Origin: Panorpa germanica
Lineage: Eukaryota > Arthropoda > Insecta > Mecoptera > Panorpidae
DNA length: 64,000 nucleotides
Assembly: GCA_963678705.1 (NCBI GenBank)
Contig: OY783217.1
Coordinates: forward strand, 2,108,001 to 2,172,000
Direction: 5' to 3'
Position 1 is the first letter of the stretch, and every line of letters begins with the position of its first letter. The position numbers were made by a program, and so were the translations under genes. This document shows, in pieces, positions 1 to 11,714 of this stretch. Under the pieces are notes generated by a model that was given only the letters and a program-made list of their open reading frames with translations, was not told where the DNA came from and did no database searches.

Positions 1-1099
1 TTCCCTTTTTTCAATGTTACAGAATTGTACGTCTGTTACACGTCAAATAAACGCGGGCAATCCGCATGACAATGTCAAAACATTTCCGTTTCATGGTTTT
101 TGACAACTCACATACACACTATACTATACAATACAACAGACTATACGCATACACTTCTCTATTTTTTATATTTTCAACCGACTAATGAGTTAAAACTACC
201 CAATGGTAATTATCATTATTACTCCCATATGACTACAATAATTAAATAAAAACCCAGACTAGTGTATGGTATAATAAAAAAGCTATTTTGATATTTATCA
301 AAAACTACAGGCAGCTATAAGAATCATTTTATAGCATACGTAATTATAGCAAATTATTTATAAAATATTGCACCCATTTATCTGCAATCTGACGGTTTAA
401 TAATGCTAAGGGTTGCTTTTGAATGTAAGTAGTATAGTGCAACATGGCATGATTTGCATATCGGTGAAACTAGGGCATGATGAGGAACGTCTCGACTAAT
501 GTCGTTGGACGCTTGATGGTTGGACGCATCGTGTAGTCGATGCTGGAACTAAGTGTGTCCAATGTCATGTTGGAAGAAATTCGGGCTGTTGTCGGTCGTG
601 CCAGAGCGACATTTGTTGGATGAGATTGCACAAGACGTCCAAATCGAAGTAACATGTGACTTAATACATTGACACATGTGACTTAAAATGGACTTAAAAG
701 GTTCAAATGTGATAACTGCCTTAACGCCATGAATGTCAGAAAACATAAATACCTAACCTAAAAAGTAAAACAAGAATATTTTTCTCTCAAAGCTAAATAA
801 ATTTATCTTCAATATATTTAATTAATAAAATCAGTATCTGGTGCTTTGTAGATAAAATATTATTTCCCGCTCCCTCGCTATCACCACCACCAGTACCCCC
901 TCCTCCTACGCATCTGGTTACAAATTATTTTATGTATGAAATAACTGTTGACGCCACTATAGAATAAGCCGCCCGCCCGTCAGTCCGTCACTTTAAAATA
1001 GTTTCATGTAACTAAATTACTGAAAACAACCCTCTATATTTAAATACATGTCAATCCTAATTTTTTATATCTACATCAAAAAAACACATAGACAAGAGA
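1..1099. other. AT-rich noncoding stretch
   Basis: No coding region is visible. The segment at about 470-650 is richer in G+C than its surroundings and holds several short GTTGGACG-like words on both strands, but I found no terminal inverted repeats or readable protein in it. A C-rich simple stretch (CACCACCACCAG and CCCCCTCCTCC words) lies near 880-910. Confidence 0.5.
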
Positions 1100-1486
1100 A
1101 CGTCGAGAGCAGAAACTTCGGTTCCTATACTCTACGCGATACAACGGCAAGCGTCATCAGAATCGATCCATCTTATCGGGCAGGCGTCGCTATGACTCGG
1201 TCCGTTATATCAAACCGACGCATGCCCACGGAAAAGCTTTTATCCTATTGGTTGAATCTGACATCATCCCGAAATGCACCGCTGGGGATGTCTATGACAT
1301 CATCGGGTATGTTTCCCGCAGTTGACTCGCGTTTTCTGAGGCATTTAGACGTGCATTCCAATATTTACACTGTTTATTTTGAGCACGATTTCATACATAA
1401 ACCATTGTTACATTTAACAATACTATTGTATTTTTCTGTGATTGTTGCTGGAGTACTGTGCATTCCTGACACCATCTTCAATAAAG
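1100..1486 (+). promoter_or_regulatory. Candidate promoter / first-exon block ending in a splice donor
   Basis: This block is clearly richer in G+C and CpG than the flanking DNA, notably at 1125-1345, and ends in a good 5' splice site, AATAAAG|GTAAGC (junction 1486/1487). An open frame runs through it (1048-1539), but the translation has no domain I recognise and continues past the donor, so the frame alone is not evidence of coding. An inverted CCAAT word (ATTGG) and two identical TGACATCATC words sit inside it. My inference is a promoter with a mostly noncoding first exon of a + strand gene whose intron extends rightwards. An isolated conserved noncoding element is the alternative. Confidence 0.3.
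1259..1304 (+). promoter_or_regulatory. Paired TGACATCATC (CRE/AP-1-like) words
   Basis: Two exact copies of the 10-mer TGACATCATC lie at 1259-1268 and 1295-1304, a 36-bp centre-to-centre spacing, just downstream of an inverted CCAAT word. The core TGACATCA differs by one base from the CRE TGACGTCA bound by bZIP factors of the ATF/CREB class. The repeat and spacing are seen directly. Factor binding is inference. Confidence 0.3.
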
Positions 1487-3395
1487 GTAAGCTTGATTTT
1501 AATTCATTTTTTTATTATTCATTGACACGATTTTTGTGATGTCACAATATTATGACATTGTATTTACAAAACTTGATTTTAATCTGTCAATGAATAATAA
1601 TTATTAATATATAACGAAAATCTTTAAGTAATATTTCTGTGTGTTTTATATTTAGTTGTCGATGACAAAATATTAATATTTGTTAAGAAAACCGTTGACA
1701 CTTTCTTTGATTGACATTTACAAATAGATCTTTAATAACAGTGTTCACTTAATGTGCTTTTATTAGTTAAACTAGTTTTGAAAGGCTGTTATTATGTAAT
1801 TTGATTGGTCATGACGATTTATTGTTGTTTTGCTTGACATGTGCTCGAACGTTTGCTCGAATGTGTCAAGAACTTTGATTTATTTAATTATCTTTATTTT
1901 TCTTACAATTCCATTCAACAGTTACTATTAACAAAGTTTATACAAACAGTAATTAATTAATTGATGTTATTATCAATACAAATAATAATTAACCTATTTT
2001 GTCATTATATCCGTCGGTAGCTTTCAAGTTTTGTTAAGTTTATATGCGTCATAAGGTTTTCCAAAGCACACCAAATGTCAATTTTTTTTCTATGACAAAA
2101 CAAATTATTCCTCAATATATTTATATGGTGAACCAATTTGTTTTTCATTATCATAACTTTAAAAGAATTTAAAATTGAGTTTTAACAAAAGAAAAAAAAA
2201 CACAATAACTTACTCAAAATATTTTAATAATAAAAAAGTTTTATATGAAATATTTTAACAATTCTTTTCTGTGTACAACCTGTTATTTATGTTCTTCTAA
2301 TAATATTAACATCTTTTATTTTTAAAACTTATTATTTCATAATTAGTAATGACTAAAAACATTATTATAATGCTTCCTAACTTATATATCTGCGTTGTAG
2401 TGTCCATCATAATTTAGGATTAGAAAATTTGATATAAGTCCAAAGAAAAATATTTTGAAGTGTATTCATTATGTTTCTATCGAAAAGAAATATTTCTGAG
2501 GAAACTATTTTTTCACATTCCGTACAAAGTTCGACATATGAATTGGGCGGCACAAGAACTGAGTGAAAATGTGCGATAATCCAATACTGTACATTTCTTT
2601 TCTCCAACATATGTATTAGAGAATAGAAATACACATATACAGAGAGATTCAAGCTCACTCTTCAGACTAGATATGATCTTACGTATGTTGAGATATTATT
2701 TTATATCTCCTTTTACAGATATTGCGTTAGGTCGCGTACTATTGCTGGTACCCCACTGTATATTCCAGAATTTGTATGTATAATTTTGACAATAACTAGT
2801 AATTTATCTACACAATTTACCATTTTCTATTTTGACATCTAAATTAGTCACACGTTCATATCCCCCATTTCTTGTCATTTCGCGTGAATCGTCGTGTGTC
2901 GCTCCACATAACCATTTGTTCGTGTTTTACTAATTGATGATAACTTCAGATTGCTTCTCACATCACTTCATATCTGGCAACACATCTGTAATGTATTCGT
3001 ATCACAGCACGTTCATTTTCTATCTGTGTATTTGGCTTTGTTCATATTTATTACTTCAACTTTGACCTATATCGAGGTCCTCTGGTAAACCACGGTTCGG
3101 TTCGGGTATTACGTTCTGTGATTACAGTTCGTGCGTGCTTTTAATTATTCATGCAATACGCATTAAAAATATTAACTAGTTTATGTTATTCCGTGAAGTA
3201 CAAGGACGAATATAAATCTGATTCATAGGATTTACAACTAAATATACTTTATTAGCTCAGTAAAAATTATTTTTGACAGAAAAAGGAAGTTTCTCTTGTT
3301 GATAACATCTATCGGATCAGGATATTAAAGTCTGTGCAAATTAAAATCATAATTTACATTTATATATCTTAAATTTTTAAAAATACACCGATGTC
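1487..3395. other. AT-rich stretch, probable intron
   Basis: Follows the donor at 1487. It holds homopolymer-rich A/T sequence with stops in every frame and no transposon termini I could pair. A slightly GC-richer patch lies at about 2870-3130 without a readable protein. Confidence 0.45.
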
Positions 3396-3398
3396 TAA

Positions 3399-3739
3399 TG
3401 CTGTTTTCACACCAGAGAGACAGTTCAATAAAACACGAACAAAAACACCAATGTTTACGGTTTAGTAAACACAACACATTCGCGTCTGATTTTAGTCTGC
3501 TTGGTTTGAACACGTAGTTTTGTTTTTTGTGTACATTTGCGCTTGTCAGTTGTTGTTTATCATATTTATAAGTTTTATGGGACACACAAAGAAACACTAA
3601 CAACAAAACCAGTCTGTTCAGTGTGAACAGTCTGTTTTCGAAAAACAGAACTGTTTTAAAACAAAACAAAACATGTTTTTATTTTGTTTTTTGATAACTA
3701 AACTTTTTTCAAAACTGTTTCTCTGGTGTGAAACCTGCA
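3399..3739. mobile_element. TE-A copy 1, nonautonomous TIR element
   Basis: The left end TGCTGTTTTCACACCAGAGA and the inverted right end (read on the minus strand TGCAGGTTTCACACCAGAGA) form terminal inverted repeats of about 27 bp that continue into GACAGTT or AACAGTT. The element is flanked by TAA on both sides (3396-3398 and 3740-3742). A 3-bp TWA target duplication is the hallmark of PIF/Harbinger-type elements; that assignment rests on the duplication only. There is no transposase. The internal sequence is closely similar to copy 2 at 6.7 kb in the same orientation, and to copy 3 at 41.1 kb inverted. Open frames inside are fortuitous. Confidence 0.7.
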
Positions 3740-3740
3740 T

Positions 3741-3800
3741 AAAGCCCCATTCCCACTCAATGTTTTTAGTTTTAATTTAAGGTTTTATCTTAAATTGATG
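3741..3800 (+). repeat. Lone terminus of the TE-C family
   Basis: Starts AAAGCCCCATTCCCACTCAA immediately after TE-A copy 1. It matches, over about 60 bp, the right end of the TE-C element at 7.5-7.8 kb read on the minus strand (AAAGCCTCATTCCCACTCAC). I did not find a partner end within several hundred bases, so this is a truncated copy, or the far end of a larger structure closing at 7838. Confidence 0.4.
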
Positions 3801-6356
3801 TCATAAATACTACCAATATTGTAGGTCATCATCATTGGTAAGACTGTACGCGGAAATAAGCCAATGTTAATTAAAAAAAACAACAAGTTTTTTTTTTAAT
3901 TTTGCTGCTACTTTTCCGTCATTAATAATTTTCATTGTTTCCATATCCTGTCACAAGTGGTTACTGTTTAATAACATAACGCACTGGTACATTTGATGGC
4001 TATTTCCGTTTTACATTAGTCCTCCTATCAGTCGACGTTCGAGTACATTTGAACTACTCATGCCAGCCAGTACTACGGTTTGTTTGAACGCAGAACACAT
4101 AAAACTCAAGTACAACTTGTCAGTGTCAATCACATGCTGGTGAAGACAGATAAAAATCTACTTGAGAGTCATCAAGTCATTATTAACATTGTTACAGTCG
4201 TAAATAAATATTCACTATTTAATAATTAAATAAATAATCATTGGATTATTAATAAAAATGGACATATGACCGAATGCATGTATTTATTTATTTCAAAACT
4301 AAAATTTATTCGGTAGAATTTTAGTACACTAAAAAACACTAACTGTAGGCATTGTCCTAAACAGTTCATTTGTTGCATAACATTTTTTAGTTTAATATAA
4401 TATAAGGTTATTCAGCAGAAGTTGACATTAAATTTAAAGCAGCCAAAGAATCGTAAATTGTCCATATCCTACTCGCTGTTGTTAAGTATTCACTCCGCCT
4501 AGATATACGTACTGACTAGCGAGTCCTAAAAACAATTACTGATCCATAATTTTGTATTTTATATCGTGATATACTTTTTCCTATGATTACTATTCCACCG
4601 TGAAACGTTAAAGTGTAAATAAACTTACATATAGTTCGGTTGTATTGAGTTCAGTCCTTAACTGAAGGTGAAATATGACAAATTGTCACAGTAGACCTTG
4701 AAATAACAAGTTATAATTTGTTAAAATTGTATCTCATAGCGCTAAAATAATTTGCTAAGCGTTCTTCATTTCATTTCATTAATCTTACTTACAAATATTA
4801 TTGATAGAACTTATTTTGATGATTGCCATTTATAGTTTAATAGTCGACGATACAAATTTGTTTGTAAATACGAGTAAAAACAATGTTTTGTGAGATTCAT
4901 TTTTATGATTTACAATTTTGATTTAATGTTCATGATTTTCATGAATTTTATTGAAGCATAAAATATTTAAAATAAAACTTTGTTCATTCTCATATACTCG
5001 TATTGTAAAAGTTTGTCTTTTTGTTTATCGATGCGACTCACAATCCCTAGATTATGTATATTTACTATTCATTGTTATTGCGATCGTAGAAAATTATATT
5101 TTATGATTTTCCATACATATATTTAAATTATTTCAAATATTTTGGGATATTGTATAAATAGATGTTAACTCATTATTCTGAAATATACTTCTTATTATAC
5201 AGGCATTGAAATAGTGATAAATAAATACCACAGGTACATATTTGCAAAGTTGTAGACCACAGTATATCTGCATTATAATTATCTTTGGTTGCATTTAAGA
5301 ACTATCTTAGTATTGAATTAGGTAAAGCGGGTACAATTTTACATATCACGCCCAAGTTTATTACAAAAGCAGTCAACATGGCATTGACTTTAATGAATGA
5401 AACGTGCAAGAGAAGAGAAGTGGGTGGAATGCCTATTTATCGGCATTCTATATAAATGAGTTTATTTATGGCGCCAACACAAGAGTTGCTTTTGAATCAA
5501 TCCGCACTAAAATGCTGCTTGTAGCTAGCTGAACGTATATATACTCATTCATTAAGTCTTTCGCGTTGACTGCTTTCCGCGCTGAGCTGTGGACGCTTAC
5601 CATTAATACACAGTTGCGGTAATTTGCGCATATTAATATTATTTAACACTAAGTTATTTATAAATGTATTAGTAGGTCATATATTGAACGAATCTCTAAT
5701 AGATCCACAACTGCGCCATTAAGCACCTGATAAACAATTAAAAATAGAAAAAAAACGGTCATAAATAATGAAAACTCAGCTGGAGGCAAAGAAATCATCC
5801 AAAATGTGTAGTAGTTATTTCTTTCGTAAATATTATTATGGGAATAATGGATTAAGTTTATATACTGTGATGAAATAATTACTCAAAAACATTAATTTAT
5901 TAACAAAACTCAAAATTATATAAGTTAAATAATAGTAATTATAGTAATAATGTATTTTAAAAACCTTTTAATTGAATTTGATTGAAATATTTAGGATATG
6001 TGCTCTCTACACACAGGCACGTATATATTAATTAGTAGCTATTAATTTGTTAGACAATACCATAAAACAAATTGATGAAAAAGCTAATACAGAATTCTAT
6101 ATATTATTTAATATGTCTGTAAGAATATCAGTTTTATTATACAACATAGTTTGAATAAAATGTTAGCAACAATGCAATCATGTTTTAAAAAACGCCAACA
6201 ATTTAAACTATTGAACCCAATTAACATTTTTAAATTAATTTGAAAATAATTAGTAAATAATGTAAAGATCGTGAGATCAAAATGATCTTCGAGTATAATT
6301 AGACAAAGTACTATTAAATTACAAAACTAATTTGGTTTAATTTAATAATGTATTGC
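3801..6356. other. AT-rich noncoding stretch
   Basis: No coding frame, tRNA or paired transposon ends recognised. All frames are broken by frequent stops. Short GC-richer words near 5400-5600 do not form a readable exon. Confidence 0.45.
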
Positions 6357-6405
6357 TGTGTTATAGTGTTATGTGTTAGTGTTATGGTGTTATATGGTGT
6401 TAACA
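6357..6405 (+). repeat. Degenerate GTGTTAT minisatellite
   Basis: Six or so imperfect units of a 6-9-bp GTGTTAT-type motif (GTGTTATA, GTGTTATGT, GTTAGTGTTATG and so on) run in tandem, ending in GGTGTTAACACC, a 12-bp perfect palindrome. This looks like a small replication-slippage tract. Confidence 0.6.
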
Positions 6406-6675
6406 CCTGTGGAGGTTGGAGGTTCACCTGTACGCATTGACTGATGAGCGGTGAGATGACCTAAGCCCTGGGACATTCTAGGTCGTTATTACGCTTCGAT
6501 ATATTTTAATACTATGTCTAAATAAGGAATCGAACTATACTTCGATTAAGTAATTATTCATATTTTAATAACACTTATAAAGTTGGTTGTATTCACGAAA
6601 AAATGGAGACCACAGTGTAATTCACACAGAAGAGGCTTTGACACCATACCTTCTAAGCATAAAACATAAAATTAA

Positions 6676-6915
6676 TGCCAGTTTCACACCAGCGAGACAG
6701 TTCAATAAAACACGAACAAAAACCTGTTTTTCTAAACGAAAACGCCAATGATTATAATTTTTATGGGACACACAGAAAAATACTAAAAACAAAACCAGTA
6801 TGTTCAGTATGAACAGTGTGTTTTCGAAAAACAGAACTGTTTTAAAATAAAACAAAACATGATTTTGTTTTGTGTTTTGACAACAAAACTGTGTCTCTGG
6901 TCTGTGTAACTGGCA
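6676..6915. mobile_element. TE-A copy 2, nonautonomous TIR element
   Basis: The left end TGCCAGTTTCACACCAGCGA pairs with a right end whose minus-strand reading begins TGCCAGTTACACAGACCAGA. Flanks are TAA (left, 6673-6675) and TTA (right, 6916-6918), so the duplication is either decayed or shifted by one base. The interior matches copy 1 at about 85-90% over the segment beginning TGGGACACACA, but it is about 100 bp shorter, lacking the central part of copy 1. No transposase. Confidence 0.65.
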
Positions 6916-7134
6916 TTATACTATTTAATGTTTTTTTTTTACCTATAGTTGCGTAAGTCATCCGCTAGACAATCAGAAATGATTTGAGCATAAATTTCTA
7001 TTAAAAATGGCTCAATAAATCAAATCAAATACGTGGTGATAAGAAAACAACAACGAAACTTGATCGCATTGAATTGGAAATTCGTTTAAACATATATCAG
7101 ACAGAAAACTTTTATCCAGCACGTCCGAGCTTAC

Positions 7135-7175
7135 CTCGCTCCAGGAAAACCAGATACAAAAGTACAACGGTGCAA
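7135..7175 (-). other. Candidate 41-nt exon (minus strand)
   Basis: Read on the minus strand, a pyrimidine-rich run ending CTCCAG (with two more CAG sites just upstream) precedes 41 nt that end GAGCGAG|GTAAGC, a good 5' splice site (GT at 7134-7133). The segment is GC-richer than its neighbours and open in all three frames. Size and signals suit a small exon, but nothing in the 13-14 encoded residues is recognisable, and GC-rich words can mimic splice sites by chance. Confidence 0.22.
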
Positions 7176-7513
7176 CTGGAGCTGAAGCTGGAGTAGAAGA
7201 GGCATTAGTTGGCTACAGTCGAACAAATACATATAGAATCCTTGAACAGTATAATTTATCATACATATAAATATTATATCCTGGCGTCCCGGTGTGCGGT
7301 TGCTATCGTGTATTTATATGAATTATGTCCACGGTAGAAAGCAAAGACTAAAGCTAACAGAAATTTCTAAACAATGCAAATCAGGTGATAAATTAAATGT
7401 TGATTTCGTAAAGTAATAAAAGTAAATCTTGTAATAAGTATTCACTACTCGGTAAACACAGTTACTTGTATTTAAAGTTCATCTAACATAAATTTAAAAA
7501 CGATTTTACTTAA

Positions 7514-7838
7514 CTATCATTCCCACTTCCAAAATGTGACAATCTGTCAAAATGCAGTAAGATTTATATTTAAAAGAATTTTAATGTCAGTTTGTCAAAA
7601 ATAAAGAATTAAAAATAATTTCTATTACTAATTGTTATTAAAAATAGCAATTTTAATTATTTCACCTTCAATTTTGTCCGACCAATCATAAGACGCATGC
7701 GCATCAACTAAATTAACTAAACTCAAATTAAAACACGAATGTGACTAGGAATGCCTATTCTGAAAACCTGAAATCTAGATTAAAATATTAGATAAAAACA
7801 GTAAATTAAATATTAAAACAGTGAGTGGGAATGAGGCT
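7514..7838. mobile_element. TE-C, TTAA-flanked TIR element (325 bp)
   Basis: The left end CTATCATTCCCACTTCC and the inverted right end AGCCTCATTCCCACTCAC share the core TCATTCCCACT. TTAA lies immediately outside both ends (7510-7513 and 7839-7842), a perfect 4-bp duplication of the kind made by piggyBac-type transposases. There is no coding capacity. The inverted repeat is short and imperfect, so family assignment is tentative. Confidence 0.5.
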
Positions 7839-7842
7839 TTAA

Positions 7843-9440
7843 TATACAACGTTTTGTAACCTATTTTACTGCTTTTTGATAACTAATAAAACCTATTAGA
7901 ATAGATATAAAGTAATAAAGTTGGACCTTTTTAGATTAAATATCATTAGGCTTTGCCTAAGTAAAATATTAATCTTAATTGTTAATCCAACTTTGCCAAA
8001 ATTGATCCAATATAGCTCCTATTACAAACAATACATTTTAACAGACAGTAGACTTAATTGAAAACAATAATAAATTTAAATAATTATTATCTATATTATG
8101 CAACTAATAACAATAGTGAACAATGGCTATTCTTGTTATATCATCTCATCACGTGTGGTACTAAACAAACTTTTTTTAATAATCTGTTATCTCCCGAGGC
8201 AAATACTTTCATCTAGGTTGTTACTAACAATACTCTCTTGTTTAAAATAGTTTTGCATCTGGTGTATTGTTCAACTGACAAGTTAAGACTCGTTAGACTT
8301 TGTTGCCACCATCTCACATCGCTATCGCCTGCTCGATCGTACGCGGCGAGTACCCAGGTAGACCAGACCTGTGTCTGATGTTCGTTATTGTGTTACTGTG
8401 TTCTGTTTTGACAGTAGATGGATGAATTTCGTTCTCTTTTGCTTTATATTAACTGAGAAGCTAGTAGAAAGGCTTCTGTATTACCTTCATGTCTTATATC
8501 AATTGGTATTTAAGGCTGGAAGCCTTAAGAGTTCAAGTTCTTTAATTATGTAATTTTAGTTATGAAATGTTCTTGTTGTAATTTCTTAATACAGACTTTT
8601 TTTTAAACGCTAGGCATATAATTGAGTCGCTAATGGAATAATTAATATTACTTTTAGTTATTAAAGTGTTTGTCGTTGTTTTTACATGCTTAAAAGGATT
8701 TATAACTTCTGAATACAATTTTGCTCTTCAGTGTATTACAATAACTTTATCGATTTTTATTTTATTTAATTCCGTTGGCTGAGTCACTCAAAAAAGACTA
8801 TTTGTAAGTATTTTTATTATTATATATTCTATTTAAGTACTGATTATGTATATCTGCAGAGTTGTTTTTTGTTTTACGTTTATCAGGTTCCAATCGTAAA
8901 CATAATATCTTATTCAAAACAATCAAGAAAATGTGATTAGTTCATGGTTCAAAGTAAATTTTTATGCATTTTGCTGATCCCTTTTGATTCGGCGCTTATA
9001 GCGATCACTCCATTCCTTCTTTTCTTGAAGGAGCGCAAGTTCTTTATGATAATCTTACTAACAAAACCGAGTTAGTAACCTGTGTAAATAAAATATTGAA
9101 AAACATTACTACTCATTTGTTTTACTATTAATTTCTACCAATATTAAATTAAAATATCTGAAAGTCTGAATGCGTTTAAATCACTACCTGCAGGACTTGC
9201 ACCGTTGATGGTTCGAAGCATTCACAATTAGAACCTTCTTAGAACACTATTAGAAATTCTCAGACTATAAAATAATCATAACAAGATTGCTCGTTCGAAA
9301 CAACATTGTGAACCTGCATAAATGAATAATTTTTCATATGAAAAAGTAAACTGAACTAGAACGAGTATACATATCCTTTCTACACTCGAATGCGTTCTCA
9401 ATTGGCACATTGATAAACAACCTAACTTTATAATATTTAA
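7843..9440. other. AT-rich noncoding stretch with a small hairpin
   Basis: No gene seen. A perfect short palindrome TTAAGGCT-GGA-AGCCTTAA lies at 8510-8528. A GC-richer patch at about 8290-8380 precedes a 60-codon open frame (8371-8553) that resembles nothing I know and is probably chance. Confidence 0.4.
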
Positions 9441-9457
9441 ACTATTTCTATTTATAC

Positions 9458-9600
9458 CATACGAGCATATTCGGTCATATCAGGTGTGAGGCGGTGCGGT
9501 GGTGCACTGATGCTGTGGGAGAGAGATGTGTGTGGGGAGGAGTATCCCGGATGAAAGCTTTGTGTGTGGAATCTTGTTCCATCATCTTCTTGTTCTTCTT
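9458..9600 (-). other. Candidate coding-like segment (minus strand)
   Basis: On the minus strand an open frame encodes a polar, proline/serine/histidine-rich stretch (from about DDGTRFHTQSFHPGYSSP to APPHRLTPDMTEYARM) in DNA markedly GC-richer than its flanks. It runs into CGTATG|GTATAA, a modest splice donor, at 9458/9457. The upstream acceptor is not convincing. I do not recognise the protein. Exon, pseudo-exon or chance are all possible. Confidence 0.22.
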
Positions 9601-9658
9601 CATACATATAATTAATATATAACGTCATCCATCTATCATAATTTGTCTTATACATCAA

Positions 9659-10774
9659 AGAATTCCGTAACTATTTTAAAACTTAGTTATTTACGTAATT
9701 GAAGTGACAGCGTTATTTTGTAATCCGAACCAAACTTATAATAACGCTGTTATGTAATGTAAATCACAATACAAATATGAGTGTACTCATAGTATCATTA
9801 AATTTATATGTAAGTTAATTATTATTATGTACAAGTATGTCTACCACATACTGGCGAAGCTAAAGTTTACTTTAAACTTATAAATTTGTTAATTAAAATT
9901 AATTTATTAGTGTCAGCAATTTAACTAAAATATAACGATACTGAAATTTGTTGTGTAACTATTTTTTATGTCATAAAATATTCACATCAGTTTGAAATAG
10001 TTTTATACACATCCCGCATAACTCAGTTCCGTGTGTGTAAGAATTATTATACATAAAAAGTATCATTAACGTAAATAACATTATTTGCATAATATTCTGC
10101 TAAGGTACGCGTCCACTAATCAGCATAGAAGTCATGCCGTGCATCGTATTAAATAGTCCTTGTATGACTACTCGTACAAATGTGTTCACTGTTCAGTATT
10201 GCACGCTATTCGCAGTATCGCATTCTATTTTTAGAATTATAAAAAGAGACATTTCTATTCATATTTATTAGGTTTCGTTTAATTATTGGAATTACATAGA
10301 ACTTTATATTTATTCCACAAAACTGACTATTATACTTAAAAGCATTTAACATTTCTCCAAAACTTTTAGAGATGAAAGCATTTAGATTCACATTATATTT
10401 ACCTTAACAAAGAAACTACTCATAAAATAAAAATTTAATTAAAAACTACCGCAGTTTGTAAAGCTGTGTTGTTGTTATCACAGAAAACATTCTATTCTGT
10501 AGCTCGAACACCACCCAAACCCCACCCCAAACCTAAAAGTAAGTGTATAACGCATCATAATCATAATTTCTTACATTATATAAAAAACAGGAAGTTTCTA
10601 AACGGAAGGGGTAAATTACAGCTTCCTGTGTAAGTTTATTTATAGATATTGCAGCCTACGGAATAAGGGATGGTCAACCTATATCATAACAAAGAGATAG
10701 TTTCTAGGAGAAACATATTTAGCTTCAATCGAAATTGTTAAACGATTGGGAACTGTTATCTATTTATAGTTATA
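9659..10774. other. AT-rich noncoding stretch
   Basis: No gene, repeat array or paired transposon termini recognised. The GC-richer words near 10105-10160 resemble TIR sequences seen elsewhere in the window (GCGTCCACTAATCAG), but no inverted partner was found. Confidence 0.4.
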
Positions 10775-10889
10775 CCGCCTTACAAATAAACCTGTTATAA
10801 AATTTATACCAGATATAAACTGATAATAACTTGTCCGGACGGGCTTTACACCTGGTATAAATTTTATAACAGGTTTATTTGTAAGGCGG
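10775..10889. repeat. 115-bp near-perfect foldback element
   Basis: The left arm beginning CCGCCTTACAAATAAACC and the right arm are exact reverse complements for 38 bp (to ATTTATACCAG), then imperfect for about 8 more, around a loop of roughly 25 nt containing TCCGGA. ATA lies directly outside each end (10772-10774 and 10890-10892), a possible 3-bp duplication. Perfect arms imply recent insertion or gene conversion. RNA from either strand would fold into a long hairpin. It is best read as a foldback MITE; a hairpin small-RNA precursor is an alternative. Confidence 0.75.
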
Positions 10890-10892
10890 ATA

Positions 10893-11714
10893 GACTATTA
10901 TCTTATATAAAATCATCATTACTTGAAACCTACCCCGGAGCCAGCTTTGATTCCCCACGTATAATTACGCGTATGATTTTTTTGAAATGAAAAAGTTCAG
11001 TTTCTCACTCTCCTTCATATGAAATGTCTATTCTATCGGCTACCAATGGCTAAACCACTCCACCTGCCGAAATACAAATGAAGATAAGATTGATGCAAAC
11101 TATAATTGAAGTACAATAGTGATAGAAACGTCACAAAACAGGACACTTCACCAAATTGTTTACTGGGTTAACTCTTTTCTAATATTGTGTCAGCATTTTG
11201 AACACGAGAAAGAAACTAACAAGAATTTGCAACCCCTGTGCTATGACGTACAAAGTTGAAGATATATAACGCTTACCCCAACCAAGTACTTGAAGAAAAG
11301 CATTAAGGATAATTCTAACAAACAATTTTATCACACATACATATTCACTAATACATGTACCATCAGACTCACACGCACACACACATAGTTAACGGATGTC
11401 GAGTACGAATATCATGATCACCCAACGCGTCGCTAGATTTATTAAGATTGATGGCTCAATCTCATCCTCTAATTAGACGACAGTTATTAGTTTGGAAACT
11501 CTTAACAAATTAGAAAAGCAAACAAGAATCTCTTATATGATGATGTTACATGGATAGAAAAATTTATTGGGGTTTAGTGATATTGTTTTTGTGATGACAG
11601 GAAAATGTTAAGGAAATTAGGGTTACTATTAGAAGTGTAGAGGGTCTTACGCGTCGTCCAAACCAGTGTGGCACCAACTTCTATATTTTCATTCATAAGT
11701 TGTCCTTTTTTAGA
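10893..11714. other. AT-rich noncoding stretch
   Basis: No coding region recognised. Frames are short and the minus-strand 67-codon frame at 11179-11382 shows no family features. Confidence 0.4.

Noticed and set aside
1048-1539. 163-codon frame as a protein-coding gene.
   Set aside because: It runs through a splice donor into AT-rich sequence and has no recognisable domain. A promoter/first-exon reading fits better.
3325-3669. Minus-strand frame resembling the frame at 6622-6855.
   Set aside because: The similarity comes from both lying in TE-A MITE copies, which are noncoding.
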